64,000 bases of DNA from Balanoglossus misakiensis (Eukaryota > Hemichordata), in contig CM082589.2 in the NCBI GenBank assembly GCA_040954595.2, forward strand, positions 10,478,001 to 10,542,000, read 5' to 3'. Below are positions 10,540-24,500 of the stretch, piece by piece. Every line of letters starts with the position of its first letter. The stretch's first letter is position 1. A program made the translations under genes and the position numbers. Under the pieces are notes generated by a model that was given only the letters and a program-made list of their open reading frames with translations, searched no databases and was not told the origin of the DNA.

Positions 10540-13500
10540 GTGTTTGGAAGCAACCATGGAAATTTTAGAACTATCTCTCGATCTACAGAGTCTAGTGGAA
10601 AACTTTATTATGCACATATGCCTATCTATGTGTTCTGCGCATCACAACAGAAATCGGTAAATAAACGAGGCTGTTTGGAAGCAACCATGGAAATTTTACA
10701 ACTATCCGTCGATCTACAGAGTCTGTTGGAAAACTTTCTTATGCGCATAGGCCTATTACGTGCTCTGCGCCTCACAACAGAATTCGGTAAATAAACGAGG
10801 CTGTTTGGAAGCAACCATGGAAATTTTAGAACTATCCGTCGATCTACAGAGTCTAGTGGAAAAATGTCTTATGCGCATAGGCCTATCATGTGTTCTGCGC
10901 CTCACAACAGAAATCGGTAAATAAACGAGGCTGTTTGGAAGCAACCATGGAAATTGTACAACTATCCGTCGATCTACAGAGTCTAGTGGAAAACGTTCTT
11001 ATGCGCATAGGCCTATCTATGTGTTATGCGCATCACAACAGAAATCGGTAAATAAACGAGGCTGTATTTGGAAGCAACCATGAAATTTTACAACTATCCG
11101 TCGATCTACAGAGTCTGGTGGAAAACTTCCTTATGCGCATAGACCTATTACGTGTTCTGCGCCTCACAACACAATTCGGTAAATAAACGAGGCTGTTTGG
11201 AAGCAACCATGGACATTGTACAACTATCCGTCGATCTACAAAGTCTAGTGGAAAACGTTCTTATGCGCATAGGCCTATCTATGTGTTATGCGCATCACAA
11301 CAGAAATCGCTAAATAAACGAGGCTGTATTTGGAAGCAACCATGAAATTTTACAACTATCCGTCGATCTACAGAGTCTAGTGGAAAAATGTCTCATGCGC
11401 ATAGGCCTATCATGTGTTCTGCGCCTCACAACAGAAATCGGTAAATAAACGAGGCTGTTTGGAAGCAACCATGGAAATTGTATAGCTATCCGTCGATCTA
11501 CAGAGTCTAGTGGAAACGTTCTTATGCGCATAGGCCTATATATGTGTTCTGCGCATCACAACAGAATTTTGTAAACAAACGAGGCTGTGTTTGGTAGCAA
11601 CCATGGACATTTTAGAACTATCTCTCGATCTACAGAGTCTATAGTGGAAAACTTTCTTATGCACATATGCCTATCTATGTGTTCTGCGCCTCACAACAGA
11701 ATTCGGTAAATAAACGAGGCTGTTTGGAAGCAACCATGGAAATTTTACAACTATCCGTCGATCTACAGAGTCTAGTGGAAAACGTTATTATGCGCATAGG
11801 CCTATATATGTGTTCTGCGCATCACAACAGAATTTTGTAAACAAACGAGGCTGTGTTTGGAAGCAACCATGGACATTTTAGAACTATCTCTCGATCTACA
11901 GAGTCTATAGTGGAAAACTTTCTTATGCACATAGGCCTATCTATGTGTTCTGCGCCTCACAACAGAATTCGGTAAATAAACGAGGCTGTTTGGAAGCAAC
12001 CATGGAAATTTTACAACTATCCGTCGATCTACAGAGTCTAGTGGAAAACGTTATTATGCGCATAGGCCTATATATGTGTTCTGCGCATCACAACAGAATT
12101 TTGTAAACAAACGAGGCTGTGTTTGGAAGCAACCATGGAAATTTTAGAACTATCTCTCGATCTACAGAGTCTAGTGGAAAACTTTATTATGCACATATGC
12201 CTATCTATGTGTTCTGCGCATCACAACAGAAATCGGTAAATAAACGAGGCTGTTTGGAAGCAACCATGGAAATTTTACAACTATCCGTCGATCTACAGAG
12301 TCTGTTGGAAAACTTTCTTATGCGCATAGGCCTATTACGTGCTCTGCGCCTCACAACAGAATTCGGTAAATAAACGAGGCTGTTTGGAAGCAACCATGGA
12401 AATTTTAGAACTATCCGTCGATCTACAGAGTCTAGTGGAAAAATGTCTTATGCGCATAGGCCTATCATGTGTTCTGCGCCTCACAACAGAAATCGGTAAA
12501 TAAACGAGGCTGTTTGGAAGCAACCATGGAAATTGTACAACTATCCGTCGATCTACAGAGTCTAGTGGAAAACGTTCTTATGCGCATAGGCCTATCTATG
12601 TGTTATGCGCATCACAACAGAAATCGGTAAATAAACGAGGCTGTATTTGGAAGCAACCATGAAATTTTACAACTATCCGTCGATCTACAGAGTCTGGTGG
12701 AAAACTTCCTTATGCGCATAGACCTATTACGTGTTCTGCGCCTCACAACACAATTCGGTAAATAAACGAGGCTGTTTGGAAGCAACCATGGACATTGTAC
12801 AACTATCCGTCGATCTACAAAGTCTAGTGGAAAACGTTCTTATGCGCATAGGCCTATCTATGTGTTATGCGCATCACAACAGAAATCGCTAAATAAACGA
12901 GGCTGTATTTGGAAGCAACCATGAAATTTTACAACTATCCGTCGATCTACAGAGTCTAGTGGAAAAATGTCTCATGCGCATAGGCCTATCATGTGTTCTG
13001 CGCCTCACAACAGAAATCGGTAAATAAACGAGGCTGTTTGGAAGCAACCATGGAAATTGTATAGCTATCCGTCGATCTACAGAGTCTAGTGGAAACGTTC
13101 TTATGCGCATAGGCCTATATATGTGTTCTGCGCATCACAACAGAATTTTGTAAACAAACGAGGCTGTGTTTGGTAGCAACCATGGACATTTTAGAACTAT
13201 CTCTCGATCTACAGAGTCTATAGTGGAAAACTTTCTTATGCACATATGCCTATCTATGTGTTCTGCGCCTCACAACAGAATTCGGTAAATAAACGAGGCT
13301 GTTTGGAAGCAACCATGGAAATTTTACAACTATCCGTCGATCTACAGAGTCTAGTGGAAAACGTTATTATGCGCATAGGCCTATATATGTGTTCTGCGCA
13401 TCACAACAGAATTTTGTAAACAAACGAGGCTGTGTTTGGAAGCAACCATGGACATTTTAGAACTATCTCTCGATCTACAGAGTCTATAGTGGAAAACTTT

Positions 13501-13697
13501 CTTATGCACATAGGCCTATCTATGTGTTCTGTGCCTCACAACAGAATTCGGTAAATAAACGAGGCTGTTTGGAAGCAACCATGGAAATTTTACAACTATC
13601 CGTCGATCTACAGAGTCTAGTGGAAAACGTTCTTATGCGCATAGGCCTATATATGTGTTCTGCGCATCACAAAAGAGTTTTGTAAACAAACGAGGCT
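10540..13697 (+). repeat. Two tandem copies of a 12-monomer HOR (1,579 bp)
   Basis: Markers at 10,540, 10,626, 10,756 and 11,310 recur at 12,119, 12,205, 12,335 and 12,889, always 1,579 bp later. The monomer order is: TTTATTATGCAC type; TTACGTGCTC type; AAATGTCTTATG type; GTTATGCGCATC type; CTTCCTTATGCGCATAGACC type; GGACATTGTAC type with CGCTAAAT; AAATGTCTCATG type; CAGCTATCC or ATAGCTATCC type; then two 266-bp dimers. Shorter derivatives lie upstream, with the first type at 6,584, 7,774 and 9,223 (intervals 1,190, 1,449 and 1,317 bp); they lack one to three members. A shared private change (GTCTGTTGG in the second member) shows the two copies arose recently from each other. Confidence 0.88.
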
Positions 13698-13741
13698 GTG
13701 TTTGAAAGCAACCATGGACATTTTAGAACTATCTCTCGATC

Positions 13742-16700
13742 TACAGAGTCTATAGTGGAAAACTTTCTTATGCACATAGGCCTATCTATGTGTTCTGTGC
13801 CTCACAACAGAATTCGGTAAATAAACGAGGCTGTTTGGAAGCAACCATGGAAATTTTACAACTATCCGTCGATCTACAGAGTCTAGTGGAAAACGTTCTT
13901 ATGCGCATAGGCCTATATATGTGTTCTGCGCATCACAAAAGAGTTTTGTAAACAAACGAGGCTGTGTTTGAAAGCAACCATGGACATTTTAGAACTATCT
14001 CTCGATCTACAGAGTCTATAGTGGAAAACTTTCTTATGCACATAGGCCTATCTATGTGTTCTGTGCCTCACAACAGAATTCGGTAAATAAACGAGGCTGT
14101 TTGGAAGCAACCATGGAAATTTTAGAACTATCCGTCGATCTACAGAGTCTAGTGGAAAACGTTCTTATGCGCATAGGCCTATATATGTGTTCTGCGCATC
14201 ACAACAGAATTTTGTAAACAAACGAGGCTGTGTTTGGAAGCAACCATGGAAATTTTAGAACTATCTCTCGATGTACAGAGTCTATAGTGGAAAACTTTCT
14301 TATGCACATATGCCTATCTATGTGTTCTGCGCCTCAAAACAGAATTCCGTAAATAAACGAGGCTGTTTGGAAGCAAACATGGAAATTTTAGAACTAACTC
14401 TCGATCTACAGAGTATAGTGGAAAACGTTCATATGCGCATAGGCCTATCTATGTGTTCTGCGCATCACAACAGAATTTTGTAAACAAACCAGGCTTTGTT
14501 TGGAAGCAACCATGGACATTTTAGAACTATTCGTCGATCTACGGAGTCTAGTGGAAAACTTTCTTATGCGCATAGGCATATGTATGTGTTCTACGCATCA
14601 CAACAGAATTCGGTAAATAAACGAGGCTGTTTGGAAACAACCATGGAAATTTTTAAACTATCCGTTGATCTAAAGTTGAAAAGTTTTTTATGCGCATAGG
14701 CCTATCTATGTGTTCTGTGCCTCACAACAGAAATCGGTAAATAAACGAGGCTGTTTGGAAGCAACCATGGAAATTTTACAACTATCTCTCGATCTACAGA
14801 GTCTATAGTGGAAAACTTTCTTATTCACATATGCCTATCTATGTGTTCTGCGCCTCAAAACAGAATTCCGCAAATAAACGAGGCTGTTTGGAAGCAAACA
14901 TGGAAGTTTTAGAACTATCTCTCGATCTACAGTGTATAGTGGAAAACGTTCATATGCGCATAGGCCTATCTATGTGTTCTGCGCATCACAACAGAATTTT
15001 GTAAATAATCGAGGATGTGTTTGGAAGCAATCATGGAAATTTTAGAACTATCCGTCGATCTACAGAGTCTAGTGGAAACTTTCTTATGCGCATAGGCATA
15101 TGTATGTGTTCAGCGCATAACAACAGAATTTTGTAAATGAACGAGGCTGTGTTTGGAAACAACCATGGAAATTTTACAACTATCCGTCGATCTACGGAGT
15201 CTGGTGGAAAACTTTCTTATGCGCATAGGCCTATCATGTGTTCTGCGCCTCACAACAGAAATCGGTAAATAAACGAGGCTGTTTGGAAGCAACCATGGAA
15301 ATTGTACAACTATCCGTCGATCTACAGAGTCTAGTGGAAACGTTCTTATGCGCATAGGCCTATATATGTGTTCTGCGCATCACAACAGAATTTTGTAAAC
15401 AAACGAGGCTGTGTTTGGTAGCAACCATGGACATTTTAGAACTATCTCTCGATCTACAGAGTCTATAGTGGAAAACTTTCTTATGCACATATGCCTATCT
15501 ATGTGTTCTGCGCCTCACAACAGAATTCGGTAAATAAACGAGGCTGTTTGGAAGCAACCATGGAAATTTTACAACTATCCGTCGATCTACAGAGTCTAGT
15601 GGAAAACGTTATTATGCGCATAGGCCTATCTATGTGTTATGCGCATCACAACAGAAATCGGTAAATAAACGAGGCTGTATTTGGAAGCAACCATGAAATT
15701 TTACAACTATCCGTCGATCTACAGAGTCTGGTGGAAAACTTCCTTATGCGCATAGACCTATTACGTGTTCTGCGCCTCACAACACAATTCGGTAAATAAA
15801 CGAGGCTGTTTGGAAGCAACCATGGACATTGTACAACTATCCGTCGATCTACAAAGTCTAGTGGAAAACGTTCTTATGCGCATAGGCCTATCTATGTGTT
15901 ATGCGCATCACAACAGAAATCGCTAAATAAACGAGGCTGTATTTGGAAGCAACCATGAAATTTTACAACTATCCGTCGATCTACAGAGTCTAGTGGAAAA
16001 ATGTCTCATGCGCATAGGCCTATCATGTGTTCTGCGCCTCACAACAGAAATCGGTAAATAAACGAGGCTGTTTGGAAGCAACCATGGAAATTGTATAGCT
16101 ATCCGTCGATCTACAGAGTCTAGTGGAAACGTTCTTATGCGCATAGGCCTATATATGTGTTCTGCGCATCACAACAGAATTTTGTAAACAAACGAGGCTG
16201 TGTTTGGTAGCAACCATGGACATTTTAGAACTATCTCTCGATCTACAGAGTCTATAGTGGAAAACTTTCTTATGCACATATGCCTATCTATGTGTTCTGC
16301 GCCTCACAACAGAATTCGGTAAATAAACGAGGCTGTTTGGAAGCAACCATGGAAATTTTACAACTATCCGTCGATCTACAGAGTCTAGTGGAAAACGTTA
16401 TTATGCGCATAGGCCTATATATGTGTTCTGCGCATCACAACAGAATTTTGTAAACAAACGAGGCTGTGTTTGGAAGCAACCATGGACATTTTAGAACTAT
16501 CTCTCGATCTACAGAGTCTATAGTGGAAAACTTTCTTATGCACATAGGCCTATCTATGTGTTCTGTGCCTCACAACAGAATTCGGTAAATAAACGAGGCT
16601 GTTTGGAAGCAACCATGGAAATTTTACAACTATCCGTCGATCTACAGAGTCTAGTGGAAAACGTTCTTATGCGCATAGGCCTATATATGTGTTCTGCGCA

Positions 16701-18929
16701 TCACAAAAGAGTTTTGTAAACAAACGAGGCTGTGTTTGAAAGCAACCATGGACATTTTAGAACTATCTCTCGATCTACAGAGTCTATAGTGGAAAACTTT
16801 CTTATGCACATAGGCCTATCTATGTGTTCTGTGCCTCACAACAGAATTCGGTAAATAAACGAGGCTGTTTGGAAGCAACCATGGAAATTTTAGAACTATC
16901 CGTCGATCTACAGAGTCTAGTGGAAAACGTTCTTATGCGCATAGGCCTATATATGTGTTCTGCGCATCACAACAGAATTTTGTAAACAAACGAGGCTGTG
17001 TTTGGAAGCAACCATGGAAATTTTAGAACTATCTCTCGATGTACAGAGTCTATAGTGGAAAACTTTCTTATGCACATAGGCCTATCTATGTGTTCTGTGC
17101 CTCACAACAGAATTCGGTAAATAAACGAGGCTGTTTGGAAGCAACCATGGAAATTTTACAACTATCCGTCGATCTACAGAGTCTAGTGGAAAACGTTCTT
17201 ATGCGCATAGGCCTATATATGTGTTCTGCGCATCACAAAAGAGTTTTGTAAACAAACGAGGCTGTGTTTGAAAGCAACCATGGACATTTTAGAACTATCT
17301 CTCGATCTACAGAGTCTATAGTGGAAAACTTTCTTATGCACATAGGCCTATCTATGTGTTCTGTGCCTCACAACAGAATTCGGTAAATAAACGAGGCTGT
17401 TTGGAAGCAACCATGGAAATTTTAGAACTATCCGTCGATCTACAGAGTCTAGTGGAAAACGTTCTTATGCGCATAGGCCTATATATGTGTTCTGCGCATC
17501 ACAACAGAATTTTGTAAACAAACGAGGCTGTGTTTGGAAGCAACCATGGAAATTTTAGAACTATCTCTCGATGTACAGAGTCTATAGTGGAAAACTTTCT
17601 TATGCACATATGCCTATCTATGTGTTCTGCGCCTCAAAACAGAATTCCGTAAATAAACGAGGCTGTTTGGAAGCAAACATGGAAATTTTAGAACTAACTC
17701 TCGATCTACAGAGTATAGTGGAAAACGTTCATATGCGCATAGGCCTATCTATGTGTTCTGCGCATCACAACAGAATTTTGTAAACAAACCAGGCTTTGTT
17801 TGGAAGCAACCATGGACATTTTAGAACTATTCGTCGATCTACGGAGTCTAGTGGAAAACTTTCTTATGCGCATAGGCATATGTATGTGTTCTACGCATCA
17901 CAACAGAATTCGGTAAATAAACGAGGCTGTTTGGAAACAACCATGGAAATTTTTAAACTATCCGTTGATCTAAAGTTGAAAAGTTTTTTATGCGCATAGG
18001 CCTATCTATGTGTTCTGTGCCTCACAACAGAAATCGGTAAATAAACGAGGCTGTTTGGAAGCAACCATGGAAATTTTACAACTATCTCTCGATCTACAGA
18101 GTCTATAGTGGAAAACTTTCTTATTCACATATGCCTATCTATGTGTTCTGCGCCTCAAAACAGAATTCCGCAAATAAACGAGGCTGTTTGGAAGCAAACA
18201 TGGAAGTTTTAGAACTATCTCTCGATCTACAGTGTATAGTGGAAAACGTTCATATGCGCATAGGCCTATCTATGTGTTCTGCGCATCACAACAGAATTTT
18301 GTAAATAATCGAGGATGTGTTTGGAAGCAATCATGGAAATTTTAGAACTATCCGTCGATCTACAGAGTCTAGTGGAAACTTTCTTATGCGCATAGGCATA
18401 TGTATGTGTTCAGCACATAACAACAGAATTTTGTAAATGAACGAGGCTGTGTTTGGAAACAATCATGGAAATTTTACAACTATCCGTCGATCTACGGAGT
18501 CTGGTGGAAAACTTTCTTATGCGCATAGGCCTATCATGTGTTCTGCGCCTCACAACAGAAATCGGTAAATAAACGAGGCTGTTTGGAAGCAACCATGGAA
18601 ATTGTACAACTATCCGTCGATCTACAGAGTCTAGTGGAAACGTTCTTATGCGCATAGGCCTATATATGTGTTCTGCGCATCACAACAGAATTTTGTAAAC
18701 AAACGAGGCTGTGTTTGGTAGCAACCATGGACATTTTAGAACTATCTCTCGATCTACAGAGTCTATAGTGGAAAACTTTCTTATGCACATATGCCTATCT
18801 ATGTGTTCTGCGCCTCACAACAGAATTCGGTAAATAAACGAGGCTGTTTGGAAGCAACCATGGAAATTTTACAACTATCCGTCGATCTACAGAGTCTAGT
18901 GGAAAACGTTATTATGCGCATAGGCCTAT
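13742..18929 (+). repeat. 3,300-bp superunit; two copies 99.9% alike over 1,888 bp
   Basis: Bases 13,742-15,629 and 17,042-18,929 agree over 1,888 bp with two mismatches that I could find by line comparison (15,115 G versus 18,415 A; 15,163 C versus 18,463 T). The offset is exactly 3,300. The shared block contains the marked monomers CAAAACAGAATTCCG, CAAACCAGGCTTTG and GATCTAAAGTTG. Beyond 15,629 the copies diverge into different monomer orders: the left copy goes on through HOR members and the right copy skips several. A third partial copy follows about 2,506 bp later, with the same markers at 20,077 and 20,302. Confidence 0.9.
14667..14692 (+). repeat. Marker of the 7-bp-deleted monomer subtype (first example)
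   Basis: The subtype reads GATCTAAAGTTGAAAAG where other monomers have GATCTACAGAGTCTAGTGGAAAA, a net loss of 7 bases. I find the word starting at 14,667, 17,967, 20,473, 23,897, 27,577, 29,929, 37,949, 43,361, 45,465, 47,694, 49,668 (AAGTTCAAAAG there), 51,908, 53,227 and 56,378. A sister form preceded by CTCTC lies near 24,419 and 28,099. It is a useful positional marker for superunits because it occurs once per unit. Confidence 0.9.
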
Positions 18930-21529
18930 ATATGTGTTCTGCGCATCACAACAGAATTTTGTAAACAAACGAGGCTGTGTTTGGAAGCAACCATGAAATT
19001 TTACAACTATCCGTCGATCTACAGAGTCTAGTGGAAAAATGTCTCATGCGCATAGGCCTATCATGTGTTCTGCGCCTCACAACAGAAATCGGTAAATAAA
19101 CGAGGCTGTTTGGAAGCAACCATGGAAATTGTATAGCTATCCGTCGATCTACAGAGTCTAGTGGAAACGTTCTTATGCGCATAGGCCTATATATGTGTTC
19201 TGCGCATCACAACAGAATTTTGTAAACAAACGAGGCTGTGTTTGGTAGCAACCATGGACATTTTAGAACTATCTCTCGATCTACAGAGTCTATAGTGGAA
19301 AACTTTCTTATGCACATATGCCTATCTATGTGTTCTGCGCCTCACAACAGAATTCGGTAAATAAACGAGGCTGTTTGGAAGCAACCATGGAAATTTTACA
19401 ACTATCCGTCGATCTACAGAGTCTAGTGGAAAACGTTATTATGCGCATAGGCCTATATATGTGTTCTGCGCATCACAACAGAATTTTGTAAACAAACGAG
19501 GCTGTGTTTGGAAGCAACCATGGACATTTTAGAACTATCTCTCGATCTACAGAGTCTATAGTGGAAAACTTTCTTATGCACATAGGCCTATCTATGTGTT
19601 CTGTGCCTCACAACAGAATTCGGTAAATAAACGAGGCTGTTTGGAAGCAACCATGGAAATTTTACAACTATCCGTCGATCTACAGAGTCTAGTGGAAAAC
19701 GTTCTTATGCGCATAGGCCTATATATGTGTTCTGCGCATCACAAAAGAATTTTGTAAACAAACGAGGCTGTGTTTGAAAGCAACCATGGACATTTTAGAA
19801 CTATCTCTCGATCTACAGAGTCTATAGTGGAAAACTTTCTTATGCACATAGGCCTATCTATGTGTTCTGTGCCTCACAACAGAATTCGGTAAATAAACGA
19901 GGCTGTTTGGAAGCAACCATGGAAATTTTAGAACTATCCGTCGATCTACAGAGTCTAGTGGAAAACGTTCTTATGCGCATAGGCCTATATATGTGTTCTG
20001 CGCATCACAACAGAATTTTGTAAACAAACGAGGCTGTGTTTGGAAGCAACCATGGAAATTTTAGAACTATCTCTCGATGTACAGAGTCTATAGTGGAAAA
20101 CTTTCTTATGCACATATGCCTATCTATGTGTTCTGCGCCTCAAAACAGAATTCCGTAAATAAACGAGGCTGTTTGGAAGCAAACATGGAAATTTTAGAAC
20201 TAACTCTCGATCTACAGAGTATAGTGGAAAACGTTCATATGCGCATAGGCCTATCTATGTGTTCTGCGCATCACAACAGAATTTTGTAAACAAACCAGGC
20301 TTTGTTTGGAAGCAACCATGGACATTTTAGAACTATTCGTCGATCTACGGAGTCTAGTGGAAAACTTTCTTATGCGCATAGGCATATGTATGTGTTCTAC
20401 GCATCACAACAGAATTCGGTAAATAAACGAGGCTGTTTGGAAACAACCATGGAAATTTTTGAACTATCCGTTGATCTAAAGTTGAAAAGTTTTTTATGCG
20501 CATATATAGGCCTATCTATGTGTTCTGCGCCTCACAACAGAAATCGGTAAATAAACGAGGCTGTTTGGAAGCAACCATGGAAATTTTACAACTATCTCTC
20601 GATCTACAGAGTCTATAGTGGAAAACTTTCTTATTCACATATGCCTATCTATGTGTTCTGCGCCTCAAAACAGAATTCCGCAAATAAACGAGGCTGTTTG
20701 GAAGCAAACATGGAAGTTTTAGAACTATCTCTCGATCTACAGTGTATAGTGGAAAACGTTCATATGCGCATAGGCCTATCTATGTGTTCTGCGCATCACA
20801 ACAGAATTTTGTAAATAATCGAGGATGTGTTTGGAAGCAATCATGGAAATTTTAGAACTATCCGTCGATCTACAGAGTCTAGTGGAAACTTTCTTATGCG
20901 CATAGGCATATGTATGTGTTCAGCGCATAACAACAGAATTTTGTAAATGAACGAGGCTGTGTTTGGAAACAACCATGGAAATTTTACAACTATCCGTCGA
21001 TCTACGGAGTCTGGTGGAAAACTTTCTTATGCGCATAGGCCTATTACGTGCTCTGCGCCTCACAACAGAATTCGGTAAATAAACGAGGCTGTTTGGAAGC
21101 AACCATGGAAATTTTAGAACTATCCGTCGATCTACAGAGTCTAGTGGAAAAATGTCTTATGCGCATAGGCCTATCATGTGTTCTGCGCCTCACAACAGAA
21201 ATCGGTAAATAAAAGAGGCTGTTTGGAAGCAACCATGGAAATTGTACAACTATCCGTCGATCTACAGAGTCTAGTGGAAAACTTCCTTATGCGCATAGAC
21301 CTATTACGTGTTCTGCGCCTCACAACAGAATTCGGTAAATAAACGATGCTGTTTGGAAGCAACCATGGAAATTTTACAACTATCCGTCGATCTACAGAGT
21401 CTGGTGGAAAAATTTCTTATGCGCATAGTCCTATCATGTGTTCTGCGCATCACAACAGAATTCGGTAAATAAACGAGGCTGTTTGGAAGCAACCATTGAA
21501 ATTTTAGAACTATCCGTCGATCTACAGAG

Positions 21530-24500
21530 TCTAGTGGAAAACGTTCTTATGCGCATAGGCCTATCTATGTGTTATGCGCATCACAACAGAAATCGGTAAA
21601 TAAACGAGGCTGTGTTTGGAAGCAACCATGGACATTTTAGAACTATCTCTCGATCTACAGAGCCTATAGTGGAAAACTTTCTTATGCACATATGCCTATC
21701 TATGTGTTCTGCGCCTCACAACAGAAATCGGTAAATAAACGAGGCTGTTTAAAAGCAACCATGGAAATTTTACAGCTATCCGTCGATCTACAGAGTCTAG
21801 TGGAAACGTTCTTATGCGCATAGGCCTATATATGTGTTCTGCGCATCACAACAGAATTTTGTAAACAAACGAGGCTGTGTTTGGAAGCAACCATGGACAT
21901 TTTAGAACTATCTCTCGATCTACAGAGTCTATAGTGGAAAACTTTCTTATGCACATATGCCTATCTATGTGTTCTGCGCCTCACAACAGAATTCGGTAAA
22001 TAAACGAGGCTGTTTGAAAGCAACCATGGAAATTTTACAACTATCCGTCGATCTACAGAGTCTAGTGGAAAACGTTATTATGCGCATAGGCCTATATATG
22101 TGTTCTGCGCATCACAACAGAATTGTGTAAACAAACGAGGCTGTGTTTGGAAGCAACCATGGAAATTTTAGAACTATCTCTCGATCTACAGAGTCTAGTG
22201 GAAAACTTTATTATGCACATATGCCTATCTATGTGTTCTGCGCATCACAACAGAAATCGGTAAATAAACGAGGCTGTTTGGAAGCAACCATGGAAATTTT
22301 ACAACTATCCGTCGATCTACAGAGTCTGGTGGAAAATTTTCTTATGCGCATAGGCCTATTACGTGCTCTGCGCCTCACAACAGAATTCGGTAAATAAACG
22401 AGGCTGTTTGGAAGCAACCATGGAAATTTTAGAACTATCCGTCGATCTACAGAGTCTAGTGGAAAAATGTCTTATGCGCATAGGCCTATCATGTGTTCTG
22501 CGCCTCACAACAGAAATCGGTAAATAAACGAGGCTGTTTGGAAGTAACCATGGAAATTGTACAACTATCCGTCGATCTACAGAGTCTAGTGGAAAACGTT
22601 CTTATGCGCATAGGCCTATCTATGTGTTATGCGCATCACAACAGAAATCGGTAAATAAACGAGGCTGTATTTGGAAGCAACCATGAAATTTTACAACTAT
22701 CCGTCGATCTACAGAGTCTAGTGGAAAAATGTCTCATGCGCATAGGCCTATCATGTGTTCTGCGCCTCACAACAGAAATCGGTAAATAAACGAGGCTGTT
22801 TGGAAGCAACCATAGAAATTTTACAGCTATCCGTCGATCTACAGAGTCTAGTGGAAACGTTCTTATGCGCATAGGCCTATATATGTGTTCTGCGCATCAC
22901 AACAGAATGTTGTAAACAAACGAGGCTGTGTTTGGTAGCAACCATGGACATTTTAGAACTATCTCTCGATCTACAGAGTCTATAGTGGAAAACTTTCTTA
23001 TGCACATATGCCTATCTATGTGTTCTGCGCCTCACAACAGAATTCGGTAAATAAACGAGGCTGTTTGGAAGCAACCATGGAAATTTTACAACTATCCGTC
23101 GATCTACAGAGTCTAGTGGAAAACGTTATTATGCGCATAGGCCTATATATGTGTTCTGCGCATCACAACAGAATTTTGTAAACAAACGAGGCTGTGTTTG
23201 GAAGCAACCATGGACATTTTAGAACTATCTCTCGATCTACAGAGTCTATAGTGGAAAACTTTCTTATGCACATAGGCCTATCTATGTGTTCTGTGCCTCA
23301 CAACAGAATTCGGTAAATAAACGAGGCTGTTTGGAAGCAACCATGGAAATTTTAGAACTATCCGTCGATCTACAGAGTCTAGTGGAAAACGTTCTTATGC
23401 GCATAGGCCTATATATGTGTTCTGCGCATCACAACAGAATTTTGTAAACAAACGAGGCTGTGTTTGAAAGCAACCATGGAAATTTTAGAACTATCTCTCG
23501 ATGTACAGAGTCTATAGTGGAAAACTTTCTTATGCACATATGCCTATCTATGTGTTCTGCGCCTCAAAACAGAATTCCGTAAATAAACGAGGCTGTTTGG
23601 AAGCAAACATGGAAATTTTAGAACTAACTCTCGATCTACAGAGTATAGTGGAAAACGTTCATATGCGCATAGGCCTATCTATGTGTTCTGCGCATCACAA
23701 CAGAATTTTGTAAACAAACCAGGCTTTGTTTGGAAGCAACCATGGACATTTTAGAACTATTCGTCGATCTACGGAGTCTAGTGGAAAACTTTCTTATGCG
23801 CATAGGCATATGTATGTGTTCTACGCATCACAACAGAATTCGGTAAATAAACGAGGCTGTTTGGAAACAACCATGGAAATTTTTGAACTATCCGTTGATC
23901 TAAAGTTGAAAAGTTTTTTATGCGCATAGGCCTATCTATGTGTTCTGCGCCTCACAACAGAAATCGGTAAATAAACGAGGCTGTTTGGAAGCAACCATGG
24001 AAATTTTACAACTATCTCTCGATCTACAGAGTCTATAGTGGAAAACTTTCTTATTCACATATGCCTATCTATGTGTTCTGCGCCTCAAAACAGAATTCCG
24101 CAAATAAACGAGGCTGTTTGGAAGCAAACATGGAAGTTTTAGAACTATCTCTCGATCTACAGTGTATAGTGGAAAACGTTCATATGCGCATAGGCCTATC
24201 TATGTGTTCTGCGCATCACAACAGAATTTTGTAATCAATCGAGGATGTGTTTGGAAGCAATCATGGAAATTTTAGAACTATCCGTCGATCTACAGAGTCT
24301 AGTGGGAAACTTTCTTATGCGCATAGGCATATGTATGTGTTCAGCGCATCACAACAGAATTTTGTAAATGAACGAGGCTGTGTTTGGAAACAACCATGGA
24401 AATTTTAGAACTATCTCTCGATCTAAAGTTGAAAAGTTTCTTATGCGCATAGGCCTAGTACGTGTTCTGCGCCTCACAACAGAATTCGGTAAATAAACGA

